The position numbers were made by a program, and so were the translations under genes. The notes beneath the pieces are model-generated. The model was not told the DNA's origin. It did not search any database and saw only the letters and a list, made by a program, of their open reading frames with translations. This document shows positions 16,857-27,107 of a stretch of 64,000 nucleotides of DNA, piece after piece; positions within the stretch are counted from its first letter, which is position 1; every line of letters begins with the position of its first letter. The DNA is taken from the NCBI RefSeq assembly GCF_900116195.1, contig NZ_FOZW01000003.1, positions 62,001-126,000 on the forward strand, given 5' to 3'. The DNA is from Alloyangia pacifica. GTDB lineage: Bacteria > Pseudomonadota > Alphaproteobacteria > Rhodobacterales > Rhodobacteraceae.

Positions 16857-17497
16857 TTGCCTCCCACGCCGGGCAGGCGGCGTTCAAGCTGGCGGCCCGC
16901 GGTGGCCACCACGAGGTTGATCACCAGGTAGATGAGCCCGGCGCTGGCGTAGATTTCCAGCGGCATGAAGGTCGAGGCGACGAGGTTCTGCGCCATGCGC
17001 GTCAGCTCGATCAGGCCGACGACCGAGACGAGCGACGAGGCCTTGAGGATCAGGATCGCTTCGTTGATCAGCGCCGGCAGGGTCAGCCGCAGGGCGATCG
17101 GCACGCGGATGTGGAAGAAGGTCTGCACCGGGGTGAAGCCCGCCATGTCGGCGCTTTCCACAAGGCCCGTGGGCACCCCTTCGAAGCCACCGCGCAGGTT
17201 CTCCGCCTGGTAGGCGGCGGTGCAGATCGAAAGGCCGATGATCGCGGTCACCAGCGAGGGGATCTGCACGCCGATCACCGGCAGCAGGTTGTAGAGCAGC
17301 AGGAGCTGCACCAGCAGCGGCGTGCCGCGGAAGAAGGAGATGAAGAATTTCGCGAACCATTGCAGCGGGCGGATGCCCGACAGGTTCGCCGCCGACAGCA
17401 GGATCGCCAGAACGAGGCCGATCAGGATCGAGACGGTGCTGACGAAGATCGTCATCAGCGAGGCCTCGAGCAGCAGGTTGAAGAGTTTCCAGCTCAT
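16853..17497 (-). CDS. Polar amino acid ABC transporter permease (HisQ type)
   Basis: A 214-residue inner-membrane permease with about five transmembrane segments and its own EAA-like loop (LVESADMAGFTPVQTFFHIRVP). It forms the heterodimeric channel with the adjacent permease. It lies 127 bases after the binding-protein gene, from which it is separated by a strong terminator-like hairpin, so its expression may be lower than that of the binding protein, a common pattern in ABC operons. Confidence 0.92.
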   Translation of the reverse strand: MSWKLFNLLLEASLMTIFVSTVSILIGLVLAILLSAANLSGIRPLQWFAKFFISFFRGTPLLVQLLLLYNLLPVIGVQIPSLVTAIIGLSICTAAYQAENLRGGFEGVPTGLVESADMAGFTPVQTFFHIRVPIALRLTLPALINEAILILKASSLVSVVGLIELTRMAQNLVASTFMPLEIYASAGLIYLVINLVVATAGRQLERRLPGVGGK

Positions 17498-17537
17498 ATT
17501 CCGGGAATGGCCTCGGGCTTGGCGTCTGTGGCGGGGG

Positions 17538-17578
17538 AGAAAAATGCCGGCGGTGGTCCCGCGGGACCGGCCGCCGGC
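17538..17578 (-). terminator. Intercistronic hairpin with U-tract after the binding-protein gene
   Basis: On the minus strand GCCGGCGG and GGTCCC arms pair with GGGACC and CCGCCGGC, giving a very GC-rich stem immediately followed by ATTTTTCTC. It lies 46 bases after the binding-protein stop and before the permease gene. It has the form of an intrinsic terminator and probably allows partial readthrough into the transporter genes. Confidence 0.8.
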
Positions 17579-17624
17579 CAGGCCGAAAGGGCCGGCCCGG
17601 GTGAACGGACCGGCAGGGATTGGC

Positions 17625-18446
17625 TTAGATGTTGGGCTCGGTCACCGCGTCGGGCGTCTCGAAGGTCTGGCCGAACCACTTCTGCTGCATCTCGCCGAGA
17701 CGGCCGTCGGCCTTCATCTTCAGCAGGGCCGCATCGATCGCATCCATCAGCGAGGCGTGGTCGTCGTCCTTCAGGCCCGGGAAGCCGAAGTAGGTCTTGG
17801 TGCCGAAGGGCGCGACCACCTCGAAGATCTCGGGGCGCTGCTGCGCCACGAAGGCGATGTTCGGCAGCGAGTTGGCGACACCGGCGATGCGGCCGGCGGC
17901 GAGGTCGGCGTAGGCCTCGTTGAACGAAACGTAGTCCTTGGTTTCCGGTGCCGGGTCGAGCGTCTCGCCGAAGGCTTCGAGCTGTGCGAGCTGCGCGGTG
18001 GCGTGGCCGGAGCCGATGACCTTGCCGGCGATGTCCTCGGGCTTGGTGATCGAGTCGTCCTTGGCCGACTTCAGCAGGGCAACGGTGGCCTCGGCGATCG
18101 GCGGGGTGAAGCGGTAGCGCTCCATGCGGGCGGCGGTGATGGTTGCGGGGCCCGCGACCACGTCGAACTGACCGGCTTCGAGGCCCGGCAGGACGCCGGC
18201 CCAGTCGAGGGTGATCCACTCGATCTCGACGCCCAGTTCCTCACCGATGGCGGCGAAGACATCCATGTTGAGGCCGACGTGCTCGCCCGCGTCGATGTAG
18301 TCGAACGGAGCGAAGGCGGTCTCGGTGCCGACCTTCATGACGCCGGCTTCCTTGATCCGGGCGAGCGCGTCCTGCGCCTGGGCCGCTGCGGCCCCACCCA
18401 TCAGAAGCGCGGCACCCGCGAGTGCGGAGATGACTTTGTTGCGCAT
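17625..18446 (-). CDS. Periplasmic amino acid-binding protein of the hut-linked ABC transporter
   Basis: A 273-residue solute-binding protein of the HisJ/GlnH family (SBP_bac_3). A clear Sec signal (MRNKVISALAGAALLMGGAAAAQA) precedes the mature start; the first lobe shows KVGTETAFAPFDYID and ends with a conserved TITAARMERYRFTPP segment. The ATG at 18446 is chosen because it begins the signal peptide and has GGGAG upstream; a longer frame upstream is not signal-like. A candidate HutC operator lies 55 bases upstream. It delivers a polar amino acid, probably histidine, to the adjacent permeases. Confidence 0.93.
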   Translation of the reverse strand: MRNKVISALAGAALLMGGAAAAQAQDALARIKEAGVMKVGTETAFAPFDYIDAGEHVGLNMDVFAAIGEELGVEIEWITLDWAGVLPGLEAGQFDVVAGPATITAARMERYRFTPPIAEATVALLKSAKDDSITKPEDIAGKVIGSGHATAQLAQLEAFGETLDPAPETKDYVSFNEAYADLAAGRIAGVANSLPNIAFVAQQRPEIFEVVAPFGTKTYFGFPGLKDDDHASLMDAIDAALLKMKADGRLGEMQQKWFGQTFETPDAVTEPNI

Positions 18447-18501
18447 ATCCAGTAGTCTCCCTGTTGTCGGTCCCTGCCGCCTTTCGGGCCGGGTTCCGAT
18501 T

Positions 18502-18513
18502 TTGACTAGACAA
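18502..18513. promoter_or_regulatory. Candidate HutC operator upstream of the binding-protein gene
   Basis: TTGACTAGACAA is a near-perfect palindrome about a CTAG centre and shares most positions with the site before hutI (ATGTCTATACAA). It lies 55 bases upstream of the binding-protein ATG. The adjacent TTTTTG run also follows a small imperfect hairpin on the minus strand, which could end the upstream hut transcript. Confidence 0.6.
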
Positions 18514-18630
18514 AAAGGGACCACCTCGGCCCTTTGTGTCAATCCCTCCTGACACGCCCTCTCATGCGGCTTTGTGACAGGCAAGTTCAAACGCCCAAAA
18601 ATCAAGCACGTGGCGCAAGGTCACGACCTG

Positions 18631-20001
18631 CTAGAGATCGAAGATTTTTCCCGGGTTCATCAGATTCGCCGGATCCACAGCGCGCTTGAGCACCTTCATC
18701 AGCTCCAGACCTGCGCCGTGCTCGGCCTCCAAGTAGCTCTTCTTGCCCAGCCCCACGCCATGCTCGCCGGTGGCGGTGCCGCCCAGGGCGATGGCGCGTT
18801 CGACCAGACGGCCGTGCGCCGCCTGCACCCGCGCCTTCTCCGCGGCATCCTCCTCATCGAAGAGCATCACCAGGTGAAAGTTGCCGTCCCCCACGTGGCC
18901 ATGCATCGGCGCGATGATCCCCTCGGCATCAAGGTCCGCGCTGGTCTCGGCGAGGATGCGCGGCAGTTCCGAGACCGGCACGCAGACATCCGTCGACAGC
19001 GACTTGCAGCCTGGCCGCAGCCCGCGCGCGGCGTAGAGTGCCGAATGGCGCAGCGCCCAAACCTTGCTGTAGTCCTCGGGCGTCGCGACCGGATGCAGCT
19101 CTGCGCCATTCTCAGAAGCCAGCTCGTCGAAAGTATCTCGATCGGTGTCAACCTGTTGCTCGGACCCCGCGAGATCGACAAGCAGCGTCGGCTGCTCGGG
19201 CAGCTCCGTCTTGTTGTAGGCATTGATCGCCTTGACCTGCAAGGCGTCCATCAGCTCGATGCGGTTGAGGCAGAGCCCGAACTGCAGCGCCTCGACCACG
19301 GTCTGCGTCGCCGCCTCGATGCTGGGGAAACTGTAGAGTCCGGCCTTCGACGCCTCGGGGATGCCGGTCAGGCGCAGCGTAAGCTCGGTGATGATACCCA
19401 GTGTGCCCTCGGCCCCAATGAAGAGATGCGTAAGGTCATAGCCCGACGAGGATTTCCGTGCCCGCCCGCCGGTGCGGACGATCTGCCCGTCCGGCAGCAC
19501 CACGGTCAGCCCCATCACCAGATCCGCCATGGTGCCATGGCGCACGGTCATCGTGCCCGAGGCCCGGGTCGAGGCCATGCCGCCGAGCGTTGCGTGCGCG
19601 CCGATGTCGATGGGCAGGAAGAGGCCCGTCGCCCGCAGCTCCTCGTTCAGCGCCTGCCGGGTGAGCCCGGTCTGCACGGTGCAATCCATGTCCTCGGGGC
19701 TGACGCGCAGCAGCTTGGCCATCTGCGAGAGATCGATGCAGAGCCCGCCTTGGGTGGCGTTCACCTGCCCCTCGATGCAGCTGCCCGCGCCGAAGGGCAC
19801 GATCGGGCAGCCATGGGCGGCGCAGAGCTTGACCGCCTGCGCCACCTCCTCGGTGGTTCGCGCCATGAACACCGCGTCAGGCAGGGCCGCCGGGTGCCAG
19901 CTGTCCCCTGCCCCGTGCTGGGCACGGACCGCCTCGCCGCGCTCGATACGGCCCGGAAAGGCGGCTTCAAGGTCGGCGAAGGCGGTCTCGTGTCGTGTCA
20001 C
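18631..20001 (-). CDS. FAD-linked 2-hydroxyacid dehydrogenase (GlcD / D-lactate dehydrogenase type)
   Basis: A 456-residue oxidoreductase of the FAD-binding type-4 (VAO/PCMH) family. The N-terminal FAD domain has the [12 protein letters not shown] segment and [17 protein letters not shown]; the C-terminal substrate domain has the hallmark [11 protein letters not shown]. It resembles mitochondrial D-lactate dehydrogenase and glycolate oxidase GlcD more than alkyl-DHAP synthase. It starts with GTG at 20001, overlapping the hutU stop by 4 bases (GTGA), so it is translated within the hut operon. Its role there is not established; oxidation of a histidine-derived 2-hydroxyacid such as imidazole-lactate is one inference. 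It is alone, without GlcE/GlcF partners. Confidence 0.85.
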   Translation of the reverse strand: MTRHETAFADLEAAFPGRIERGEAVRAQHGAGDSWHPAALPDAVFMARTTEEVAQAVKLCAAHGCPIVPFGAGSCIEGQVNATQGGLCIDLSQMAKLLRVSPEDMDCTVQTGLTRQALNEELRATGLFLPIDIGAHATLGGMASTRASGTMTVRHGTMADLVMGLTVVLPDGQIVRTGGRARKSSSGYDLTHLFIGAEGTLGIITELTLRLTGIPEASKAGLYSFPSIEAATQTVVEALQFGLCLNRIELMDALQVKAINAYNKTELPEQPTLLVDLAGSEQQVDTDRDTFDELASENGAELHPVATPEDYSKVWALRHSALYAARGLRPGCKSLSTDVCVPVSELPRILAETSADLDAEGIIAPMHGHVGDGNFHLVMLFDEEDAAEKARVQAAHGRLVERAIALGGTATGEHGVGLGKKSYLEAEHGAGLELMKVLKRAVDPANLMNPGKIFDL

Positions 20002-21689
20002 CCCAGGATCCCCGGCAGGTTGAGTTGATGCTCGCGGGCACAGTCGAGAGCGATCTCGTAGCCCGCATCCGCGTGCCGCATAACGCCTGTCGCCGGGTCA
20101 TTCCAGAGCACGCGCGCCAGACGCTTGTCCGCCGCCTCGGTGCCGTCACAGCAGATCACCATGCCGGAGTGCTGCGAGAAGCCCATGCCGACGCCGCCGC
20201 CGTGGTGCAGCGACACCCAAGTCGCGCCCGAGGCGGTGTTCAGCAGCGCGTTCAGGAGCGGCCAGTCCGACACGGCGTCCGAGCCGTCCTTCATCGCTTC
20301 GGTCTCGCGGTTCGGCGAGGCCACCGAGCCGCTGTCGAGGTGGTCGCGGCCGATGACGATCGGCGCCTTCAGCTCGCCGTTGCGGACCATCTCGTTGAAC
20401 GCGAGGCCCAGCTTGTGGCGCAGCCCGAGGCCGACCCAGCAGATCCGCGCCGGCAGGCCCTGGAACTCGATGCGCTCGCGCGCCATGTCGAGCCAGTTGT
20501 GCAGGTGCGGATCGTCGATCAGCTCCTTCACCTTCTGGTCGGTCTTGTAGATGTCCTCGGGATCGCCCGAAAGCGCCGCCCAGCGGAACGGGCCGACACC
20601 GCGGCAGAAGAGCGGGCGGATGTAGGCGGGCACGAAGCCGGGGAAGGCGAAGGCCTCCTCGAGCCCCTCTTCCAGCGCCATCTGGCGGATGTTGTTGCCG
20701 TAATCCAGCGTCGGTACACCGGCGTTCCAGAAGTCGACCATCGCCGCGACGTGGTCGCGCATGGAAGCTTTCGCCGCCTTGGTGACGCCCTTGGGATCGC
20801 TCTCCTGCTTTTCGCGCCACTCGGCGACGCTCCAGCCCTTCGGCAGGTAGCCATGCACCGGGTCATGCGCCGAGGTCTGGTCGGTCACGATGTCCGGACG
20901 CCCGTTCGGCATCGGCTCGCCCGCCTTCATGCGGCGCACCAGCTCGGGGAAGACGTCGGCGGCATTGGCGATCAGCGCCACGGATTTCGCCTCGCCCGCC
21001 TTGGTCCAGCGGTCGATCATCTCGAGCGCCTCGTCCAGCGAATGGGTCTTCTCGTCGCAATAGCGGGTGCGGATGCGGAAGTCGGCGCGGGTCTCGTCGC
21101 ATTCCACGGCAAGACAGCAGGCCCCGGCCATCACCGCCGCCAGCGGCTGCGCGCCGCCCATGCCGCCAAGGCCGCCGGTCAGGATCCACTTGCCCTTGAG
21201 GTTGCCGTCATAGTGCTGGCGGCCCGCTTCGACGAAGGTTTCATAGGTGCCCTGCACGATGCCCTGGGCGCCGATGTAGATCCAGGAGCCCGCTGTCATC
21301 TGGCCGTACATCGCCAGACCCTTCTTATCGAGCTCGTTGAAATGGTCCCAGTTCGCCCAATGCGGCACGAGGTTGGAGTTGGCGATCAGCACGCGCGGCG
21401 CGTCGGGATGGGTGCGGAACACGCCCACGGGCTTGCCCGACTGCACCAGCAGGGTCTCGTCTTCTTCCAGCTTCTTCAGCGAGTCGACGATGCGGTCGAA
21501 GTCTTCCCATGTGCGGGCGGCGCGGCCGATGCCGCCGTAGACCACCAGCTCGTGCGGGTTCTCGGCGACGTCGGGGTGCAGGTTGTTCATCAGCATCCGC
21601 ATCGGCGCTTCGGTGAGCCAGCTTTTCGCGGTGATCTCGGTGCCGGTCGCGGGGAAGACGTCGCGCAGGTTGTGGCGGGGGTTGGTCAT
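19998..21689 (-). CDS. hutU: Urocanate hydratase
   Basis: A 563-residue cytosolic enzyme, near the usual length of about 555. It converts urocanate to 4-imidazolone-5-propionate with a tightly bound NAD. Recognisable conserved blocks include [60 protein letters not shown] and the Cys-containing [19 protein letters not shown] near the C terminus. The start at 21689 is the first Met before the conserved region. It sits 25 bases after hutG and overlaps the FAD oxidase gene by 4 bases. Confidence 0.97.
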   Translation of the reverse strand: MTNPRHNLRDVFPATGTEITAKSWLTEAPMRMLMNNLHPDVAENPHELVVYGGIGRAARTWEDFDRIVDSLKKLEEDETLLVQSGKPVGVFRTHPDAPRVLIANSNLVPHWANWDHFNELDKKGLAMYGQMTAGSWIYIGAQGIVQGTYETFVEAGRQHYDGNLKGKWILTGGLGGMGGAQPLAAVMAGACCLAVECDETRADFRIRTRYCDEKTHSLDEALEMIDRWTKAGEAKSVALIANAADVFPELVRRMKAGEPMPNGRPDIVTDQTSAHDPVHGYLPKGWSVAEWREKQESDPKGVTKAAKASMRDHVAAMVDFWNAGVPTLDYGNNIRQMALEEGLEEAFAFPGFVPAYIRPLFCRGVGPFRWAALSGDPEDIYKTDQKVKELIDDPHLHNWLDMARERIEFQGLPARICWVGLGLRHKLGLAFNEMVRNGELKAPIVIGRDHLDSGSVASPNRETEAMKDGSDAVSDWPLLNALLNTASGATWVSLHHGGGVGMGFSQHSGMVICCDGTEAADKRLARVLWNDPATGVMRHADAGYEIALDCAREHQLNLPGILG

Positions 21690-21714
21690 CTGGGGGCCTC
21701 CTCGTTGGGCAGGG

Positions 21715-22515
21715 TTATTTGGCAAGCGCGGGCGCAAGCGCCTCGATCCGCTGCAGCAGTTCGGCAAGGTGGACCCGCAGTTTCGCGGCCTTGCTCTGGT
21801 CATAGGCATAGGGGGCCACCTCGCTCTCGAGGTGGGTGTCCTGCGCCAGCTCCATCTGGATGGCGTGGAAGCCCTCGTCGGGGCGGCCGTAGTTGCGCGT
21901 GGTCCAGCCGCCGGTGAAGCGGCCGTTGAGCACCGAGGTGTAGCCCCCGGCGGCGGCGCAGACCTCGGCGGTGGCGGTCTCGATCGACGGATCGCAGGTC
22001 GTGCCCTTGCCGGTGCCGATGTTGAAATCGGGCAGCTTGCCCTCGAAGAGGAAGGGGATGTGCGAGCGGATCGAGTGGCAATCGTAGAGGATCGCCACGC
22101 CGTGTTTCGCCCGCACCCGCTCCAGCTCGGCCTGCAGCGCCGCGTGGTAGGGCGCGTGGAAAGCCTCGCGGCGGGCGGCGATCTCGGCCTCACCCGGCTC
22201 CTCGGTCCAGATCGGCGTGCCGTCGAAGTCCGTGAGCGGCACCAGCCCGGTGGTGTTCTGCCCCGGGTAGAGGCTAGCGCCGTCGGGCGGGCGGTTGGCG
22301 TCGATCACGTAGCGATGGAAGGTGGCGCGCACCATGGTCGCACCGGGCAGCAACCCCTCGTAAAGCGTGTGGATGTGCCAGTCGGTGTCGCTCAGCTCCT
22401 TGCCGCGCGGAGTGAGCTTGTCGAAGATCTCGTCCGGCAGGTAGGTGCCGGTGTGGGGCAGGCCAAGGACGACCGGGCTGTCGCCCCGGGTGACCGTGAC
22501 GGGTTCGTTTCTCAC
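21715..22515 (-). CDS. hutG: N-formylglutamate deformylase (HutG type)
   Basis: A 266-residue amidohydrolase of the N-formylglutamate amidohydrolase family, hydrolysing N-formylglutamate to glutamate and formate. Family landmarks include the N-terminal [12 protein letters not shown] and the presumed metal-ligand stretches [10 protein letters not shown] and [13 protein letters not shown]. It is the deformylase and not the arginase-like formiminoglutamase. The start is GTG at 22515 within a GTGA overlap with the hutH stop. The pathway through this enzyme also needs formiminoglutamate deiminase (HutF), which is not encoded in this window. Confidence 0.92.
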   Translation of the reverse strand: MRNEPVTVTRGDSPVVLGLPHTGTYLPDEIFDKLTPRGKELSDTDWHIHTLYEGLLPGATMVRATFHRYVIDANRPPDGASLYPGQNTTGLVPLTDFDGTPIWTEEPGEAEIAARREAFHAPYHAALQAELERVRAKHGVAILYDCHSIRSHIPFLFEGKLPDFNIGTGKGTTCDPSIETATAEVCAAAGGYTSVLNGRFTGGWTTRNYGRPDEGFHAIQMELAQDTHLESEVAPYAYDQSKAAKLRVHLAELLQRIEALAPALAK

Positions 22516-24029
22516 AGCGCTTCCTCCAGTCCTGCGGCCGCCAGCAACTCGCCTTCGCGCACCAGCGCGGCGCCCTTTTCCAGATCCGGCGCAAGGTAGC
22601 GATCGTTCTCCAGCGGCGCGACATGCTCGCGGATCTTCGCGACCACCCGTGCCAGACGGTGCGAGGTCTTGAGCGGCGCGCGGAAATCCACGCCCTGCGC
22701 GGCACAAAGCGCCTCGACCCCGAGGATCACCGACAGGTTGCGGTTCATCAGCCCGAGCCGGCGCGCGCCATGGGCGGCCATGGAGACGTGGTCCTCCTGG
22801 TTGGCCGAGGTCGGCGTGCTGTCGGTCGAGCAGGGATTGGCGAGGTGCTTGTTCTCGGACATCAGCGCCGCGGTGGTCACCTCGGCGATCATGTAACCCG
22901 AGTTCAGCCCCGGCGCGGGCGTCAGGAAAGGCGGAAGGTCGTGGTTCATCGCAGGATCGACCATCAGCGCCACGCGGCGCTGCGCGATTGCGCCGATTTC
23001 CGAGAGCGCCAGTGCGATCTGATCGGCGGCAAAAGCCACCGGCTCGGCGTGGAAGTTGCCGCCCGAGACGATGTTGCCCGGCCCCAGCACCAGCGGGTTG
23101 TCGGTGACCGCGTTGGCCTCGATCTCCAGCGTCGTCGCGGCGTAGCGCAGCAGGTCGATCGCCGCGCCGGCCACCTGCGGCTGGCAGCGGATGCAATAAG
23201 GGTCCTGCACGCGGGTGTCGCCCTCGCGGTGGCTCTCGCGGATCTCCGAGCCGTCCATCAGCTCACGGATGCCCGCAGCGACTTCGATCTGCCCGCGGTG
23301 GCCGCGCAGCGTGTGGATCTCGGCGCGGGTCGGCGCGGTGGAGCCCATGATCGCATCGGTGGTGAGGCTGGCGGTGACGATCGAAGTCTGCGCATTGCGC
23401 CAGCCCTCGAAGAGCCCGACCAGCGCCAGCGCGGTCGAGAACTGCGTGCCGTTGATCAGCGCGAGGCCTTCCTTGGGCCCCAGCACCACCGGCTCCAGCC
23501 CGGCCTTGGCCAGCGCCTCTGCACCGTGCAGCACCTCGCCCTCGAATTCCGCCTGACCTGCGCCAAGCAGCACCGCGGTCATATGTGCCAGCGGCGCGAG
23601 ATCGCCCGAGGCACCGACCGAGCCCTGACAGGGAACGACCGGGGTGACGCCCTTGTCGAGCATCGCTTCCAGCAGCTCGACCGTCTGCACCTGCACGCCA
23701 GAGGCGCCGCGCCCGAGGCTGAGCAGCTTGAGCGCCATCATCAGGCGCGTGGTGGCGCGGGGCAGCGGCTCGCCGACGCCGCAGCAATGCGACAGGATCA
23801 GGTTGCGTTGCAGCGTCGCCGTGTCCTCAGGCGCAATCTTGATCGAGGCGAGCTTGCCGAAGCCGGTGTTGACGCCGTAGATCGCCTCGGAGCCGGCGGC
23901 GGCATCCGCGACAACCTTCGCCGAGGCGGCAATGGCCGGGCGCGCCGCGTCGTCGAGACGGGCCGGCGCGTCGGTCCGCCAGAGCTGTTCGAGCTGCGCC
24001 AGCGTGGCGGTGCCGGGGGTGAGGATCAT
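22512..24029 (-). CDS. hutH: Histidine ammonia-lyase
   Basis: A 505-residue lyase, the usual family length. It removes ammonia from L-histidine to give urocanate. The MIO prosthetic group forms from Ala140-Ser141-Gly142 in [12 protein letters not shown]; the catalytic Tyr52 lies in IYGVNTGFG and the C-terminal half carries NQEDHVSM. It overlaps hutI by 4 bases (24026-24029) and hutG by 4 bases, so hutI-hutH-hutG are translationally coupled. Confidence 0.97.
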   Translation of the reverse strand: MILTPGTATLAQLEQLWRTDAPARLDDAARPAIAASAKVVADAAAGSEAIYGVNTGFGKLASIKIAPEDTATLQRNLILSHCCGVGEPLPRATTRLMMALKLLSLGRGASGVQVQTVELLEAMLDKGVTPVVPCQGSVGASGDLAPLAHMTAVLLGAGQAEFEGEVLHGAEALAKAGLEPVVLGPKEGLALINGTQFSTALALVGLFEGWRNAQTSIVTASLTTDAIMGSTAPTRAEIHTLRGHRGQIEVAAGIRELMDGSEIRESHREGDTRVQDPYCIRCQPQVAGAAIDLLRYAATTLEIEANAVTDNPLVLGPGNIVSGGNFHAEPVAFAADQIALALSEIGAIAQRRVALMVDPAMNHDLPPFLTPAPGLNSGYMIAEVTTAALMSENKHLANPCSTDSTPTSANQEDHVSMAAHGARRLGLMNRNLSVILGVEALCAAQGVDFRAPLKTSHRLARVVAKIREHVAPLENDRYLAPDLEKGAALVREGELLAAAGLEEAL

Positions 24030-25231
24030 GCTTGGCCTCCAAAGATACGGGCATGAAGCGGGTTGAACCCGATGCGATAGGACAGCTCTGCAGGGCTGCT
24101 CGTGTTCCAGATGTTGAGATCGGCGCGCTGGCCCGCGACGATCCGGCCCCGGTCGCTGAAGCCCAGCGCCTTGGCGGCGTTCACCGTCACCCCGCGCAGC
24201 GCCTCTTCCGGCGTCATGCGGAAGAGCGTGCAGCCCATGTTCATGGTCAGCAGCAGCGAGGTCAGCGGCGAGGTGCCGGGGTTGGCGTCGGTTGAGAGCG
24301 CCATGGGCACGTTGTGTTGGCGGAAGGCCGCGACGGGCGGAGCCTGCGTCTCGTGGATGGCATAGAAGGCGCCGGGCAGCAGCACGGCGACCATACCCGC
24401 CTCGGCCATGGCCTCGGCATCGGCCTCGGTGGCGTATTCCACATGATCGGCCGAAAGCGCGCCGTACTTGGCCGCCAGCTGAATGCCGCCCTGATGCGAC
24501 AGCTGCTCGGCGTGCAGCTTGACCGGCAGGCCGAGCTTTTGTGCTTCGGCAAAGACCGGCTCCATCTCGGTGGCGGAAAAAGCAATACCCTCGCAAAAGC
24601 CGTCAACCGCATCGACCAGCCCCTCGGCATGGGCCGCGCGCAGGGTCGGCAGGCAGACCTGCGCGATGTACTCGGCCTTTGTCCCCTGCCACTCGGGCGG
24701 CAGCGCGTGCGCGCCGAGGAAGGTGGTCACCACGTTGACAGGCCGCAGATCGGCGAGCTTGCGCGCGACGCGCAACAGGCGCAGCTCGGTCTCCCGGTCC
24801 AGCCCGTAGCCGGACTTGATCTCAACCGTGGTCACCCCCTCGGCCAGCAGGGCATCGAGCCGCGGCAGGGACTGCGCGATCAGCGCGCCCTCGTCCGCGT
24901 CGCGCGTGTGGCGCACCGTCGAGGCGATACCGCCTCCGGCGCGGGCGATTTCCTCGTAGCTGGCGCCCTCTAGGCGCATCTCGAACTCGCGGGCACGCGA
25001 GCCTCCGTAGACGAGGTGGGTGTGGCAATCGGTCAGCGCGGGGGTCACCAGACGCCCCTCGAGCTCGGTCACGTCCCAATGCGCGTAGGCCTCGGGCAGG
25101 TCGGCCAGGGGGCCGACCCAGGCGATGGTGTCACCGTCGATCGCCACGGCTCCACCTTCAAGCAGCCCGTAACCCTTGTCGCCCTCCAGCGTCACCAGGG
25201 TTCCGCCGCGCAGCACCTGTTGCTTTGTCAT
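24026..25231 (-). CDS. hutI: Imidazolonepropionase
   Basis: A 401-residue metal-dependent hydrolase of the amidohydrolase superfamily; it opens imidazolone propionate to N-formimino-L-glutamate. The metal-binding HxH is in [13 protein letters not shown] (first metal ligands), followed by KLHAEQ and LSTDANPG blocks typical of HutI. The ATG at 25231 is chosen; a TTG 39 bases upstream overlaps the candidate HutC operator and is unlikely. It is the first gene of the hut operon. Confidence 0.96.
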   Translation of the reverse strand: MTKQQVLRGGTLVTLEGDKGYGLLEGGAVAIDGDTIAWVGPLADLPEAYAHWDVTELEGRLVTPALTDCHTHLVYGGSRAREFEMRLEGASYEEIARAGGGIASTVRHTRDADEGALIAQSLPRLDALLAEGVTTVEIKSGYGLDRETELRLLRVARKLADLRPVNVVTTFLGAHALPPEWQGTKAEYIAQVCLPTLRAAHAEGLVDAVDGFCEGIAFSATEMEPVFAEAQKLGLPVKLHAEQLSHQGGIQLAAKYGALSADHVEYATEADAEAMAEAGMVAVLLPGAFYAIHETQAPPVAAFRQHNVPMALSTDANPGTSPLTSLLLTMNMGCTLFRMTPEEALRGVTVNAAKALGFSDRGRIVAGQRADLNIWNTSSPAELSYRIGFNPLHARIFGGQA

Positions 25232-25258
25232 CTCGATTCTCCCGGTCGTTGCGCCTTT

Positions 25259-25270
25259 ATGTCTATACAA
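25259..25270. promoter_or_regulatory. Candidate HutC operator upstream of hutI
   Basis: ATGTCTATACAA, an imperfect palindrome with a TGT-N4-ACA core, lies 28 bases upstream of the hutI ATG where it would overlap the promoter. It matches the second site at 18502-18513 at eight or nine of twelve positions. The remaining intergenic sequence up to 25577 shows no gene; it must also hold the promoter of the divergent flavin monooxygenase. Confidence 0.65.
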
Positions 25271-25577
25271 TTAGAGAGCTGTCAATCGAGCCGTCGGGAT
25301 AACCCGCGCGCGGGCATTCAAATGCCTACCCAACAGGCGCAACGGGAGCAGAGTGAGCGCCTGCCCGACGGATGGCGCTACAACATCTGAGGCATTCGTT
25401 TTGTCTCGGCCAAAATCGGGCTCGATCGTTCCGTTGCACGAAGGTGGCAAAGCCCCAGCGCTCCAGCACCCTCAATCACTTTAGAAAAACTAAACTAATG
25501 CGCAGCCCTGCCCCGCTTGTCCAAAGGGCACCCAAGCGACATTCTCGCTGCATCTTTCGCTCGCCAGAGGACTCCCC

Positions 25578-26930
25578 ATGTCGCGCCCCGACCAGCTCAA
25601 ACTCGGTACTTTCGTTTATACCTTCGGCTTCCACCCGGCGGCCTGGATGCATCCCGGCAGCGACGTGCATGGCGCCAACGACCTGTCGCACCTGAAGAAA
25701 GTCGCGCAGATTTCCGAGGCGGCCAAGCTCGACTTCATGTTCTTTGCCGACAGCCCGGCGGCGGCCATCGGCGATCCCGCTGCACTCGCGCGCCAACCCA
25801 CCAAGATGAACCGCTTCGAGCCGATCACCGCGATCACAGCGCTTTCGCAGCACACCGAGAAGCTGGGCTTCGTCGCCACCGCCTCGACCTCCTACTACGA
25901 ACCCTACAACATCGCGCGGCTCTTCGCCTCGGCCGATCACATGTCGGGCGGGCGGATGTGCTGGAACGTTGTGACCTCGGACCATGACGAGACCGGCTAC
26001 AACTACAACCGCGAAGGGCTGCCGCCGCATGCCGAGCGCTACGAGCGCTGCGAGGAATTCGTCGATGTGGTCTTCGGTCTCTGGGACAGCTACGAGCCCG
26101 ACGCCCTGCTGCTCGACCGCGAGAGCGGCATCTACCACGACCAGCACAAGGTCCACGAGCTGAACCACCACGGCAAGCACTTCCAGGTGCGCGGCCCGCT
26201 GAACATCGCCCGCACCCCGCAGGGACGCCCGGTGATCGCCCAGGCGGGCGGGTCGGAGCCCGGCATGGAACTGGCCGCCCGCACCGCCGAGATGGTCTTC
26301 TCGCTGGCCTCCAACATCGACAAGAACCGCGCCTTCTACGCCAACGTGAAGGGCCGTATGGCCAAATACGGGCGGCACGAGGACGATCTGAAGATCATGC
26401 CCGGCATTGTCATCAACGTCGGTGAGACCGAGGAAGAGGCCGAGGCAAAGGCGCAGCAGCTGGTGGATCTCATGCACCCCGACGTCGGCTTGCTGATGCT
26501 GCAGGAATTCCTCGAGGCCGACCTGCGCGGCGTCGATCTCGACAAGCCCTTCCCGATGGAGCGCATGCCGGAGAAAGCGAAGGGCTCGAAGGCGCTCTTC
26601 GACGAGCTGAAGGAGTTCGTGACCCAAGGCCACACCATGCGCGAGCTGATCACGCACTATGCCCGCCGCCACACCGGCAACGGGCTGACCGGCACGCCCA
26701 CGCAGATCGCCGATTTCATGCAGGAATGGTTCGAGACCCGCGCCGCCGACGGCTTCATCCTGATGTTCCCGACGCTGCCCAGCTCGCTCGAGGATTTCAC
26801 CCGGCTGGTGGTGCCCGAGCTGCGCCGCCGCGGCCTTTTCCGCGAGGAGTACGAGGCGGACACCCTGCGCGGCAACCTCGGCATTTCCGAGCCCGGCAAC
26901 CGCTACACGCTGGCCCGCGCGGCAGAATAA
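25578..26930 (+). CDS. LLM-class flavin-dependent monooxygenase (NtaA/SnaA/DszA family)
   Basis: A 450-residue bacterial-luciferase-like TIM-barrel monooxygenase that uses reduced FMN from a separate reductase. It belongs to the NtaA/SnaA/DszA/EDTA monooxygenase branch, with the family-typical early segment DFMFFADSPAAAIG, the RMCWNVVTS motif following SGGR, and the PVIAQAGGSEPGMELAA block. The natural substrate is not deducible; relatives act on aminopolycarboxylates, sulfones and hydroxamate-like compounds. No flavin reductase gene is adjacent. It is a single-gene unit followed by a strong stem-loop. Confidence 0.88.
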   Translation: MSRPDQLKLGTFVYTFGFHPAAWMHPGSDVHGANDLSHLKKVAQISEAAKLDFMFFADSPAAAIGDPAALARQPTKMNRFEPITAITALSQHTEKLGFVATASTSYYEPYNIARLFASADHMSGGRMCWNVVTSDHDETGYNYNREGLPPHAERYERCEEFVDVVFGLWDSYEPDALLLDRESGIYHDQHKVHELNHHGKHFQVRGPLNIARTPQGRPVIAQAGGSEPGMELAARTAEMVFSLASNIDKNRAFYANVKGRMAKYGRHEDDLKIMPGIVINVGETEEEAEAKAQQLVDLMHPDVGLLMLQEFLEADLRGVDLDKPFPMERMPEKAKGSKALFDELKEFVTQGHTMRELITHYARRHTGNGLTGTPTQIADFMQEWFETRAADGFILMFPTLPSSLEDFTRLVVPELRRRGLFREEYEADTLRGNLGISEPGNRYTLARAAE

Positions 26931-26971
26931 GTCGCACCCCTGCTGGCAGAGGTATCGGAACCTAGATGAAG

Positions 26972-27008
26972 GCCGGGCGGAGCGGACAGATTTGTCCCTT
27001 CGCCCGGC
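26972..27008 (+). terminator. Two-part stem-loop after the flavin monooxygenase
   Basis: GCCGGGCG pairs with CGCCCGGC, enclosing a second hairpin GGACA-GATT-TGTCC. It begins 42 bases after the stop. No U-tract follows, so it may be a Rho-independent-like end, an RNA-stability element or part of the next leader. Confidence 0.5.
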
Positions 27009-27107
27009 TGACACAAATGGGCTTGGCCGGCACAGGGCACGGCGCGGGAACAAATTCCGCATTTCGAAGTTGAGGGCCATGATCCCTCATTTGAGACTGC
27101 CCATTTC

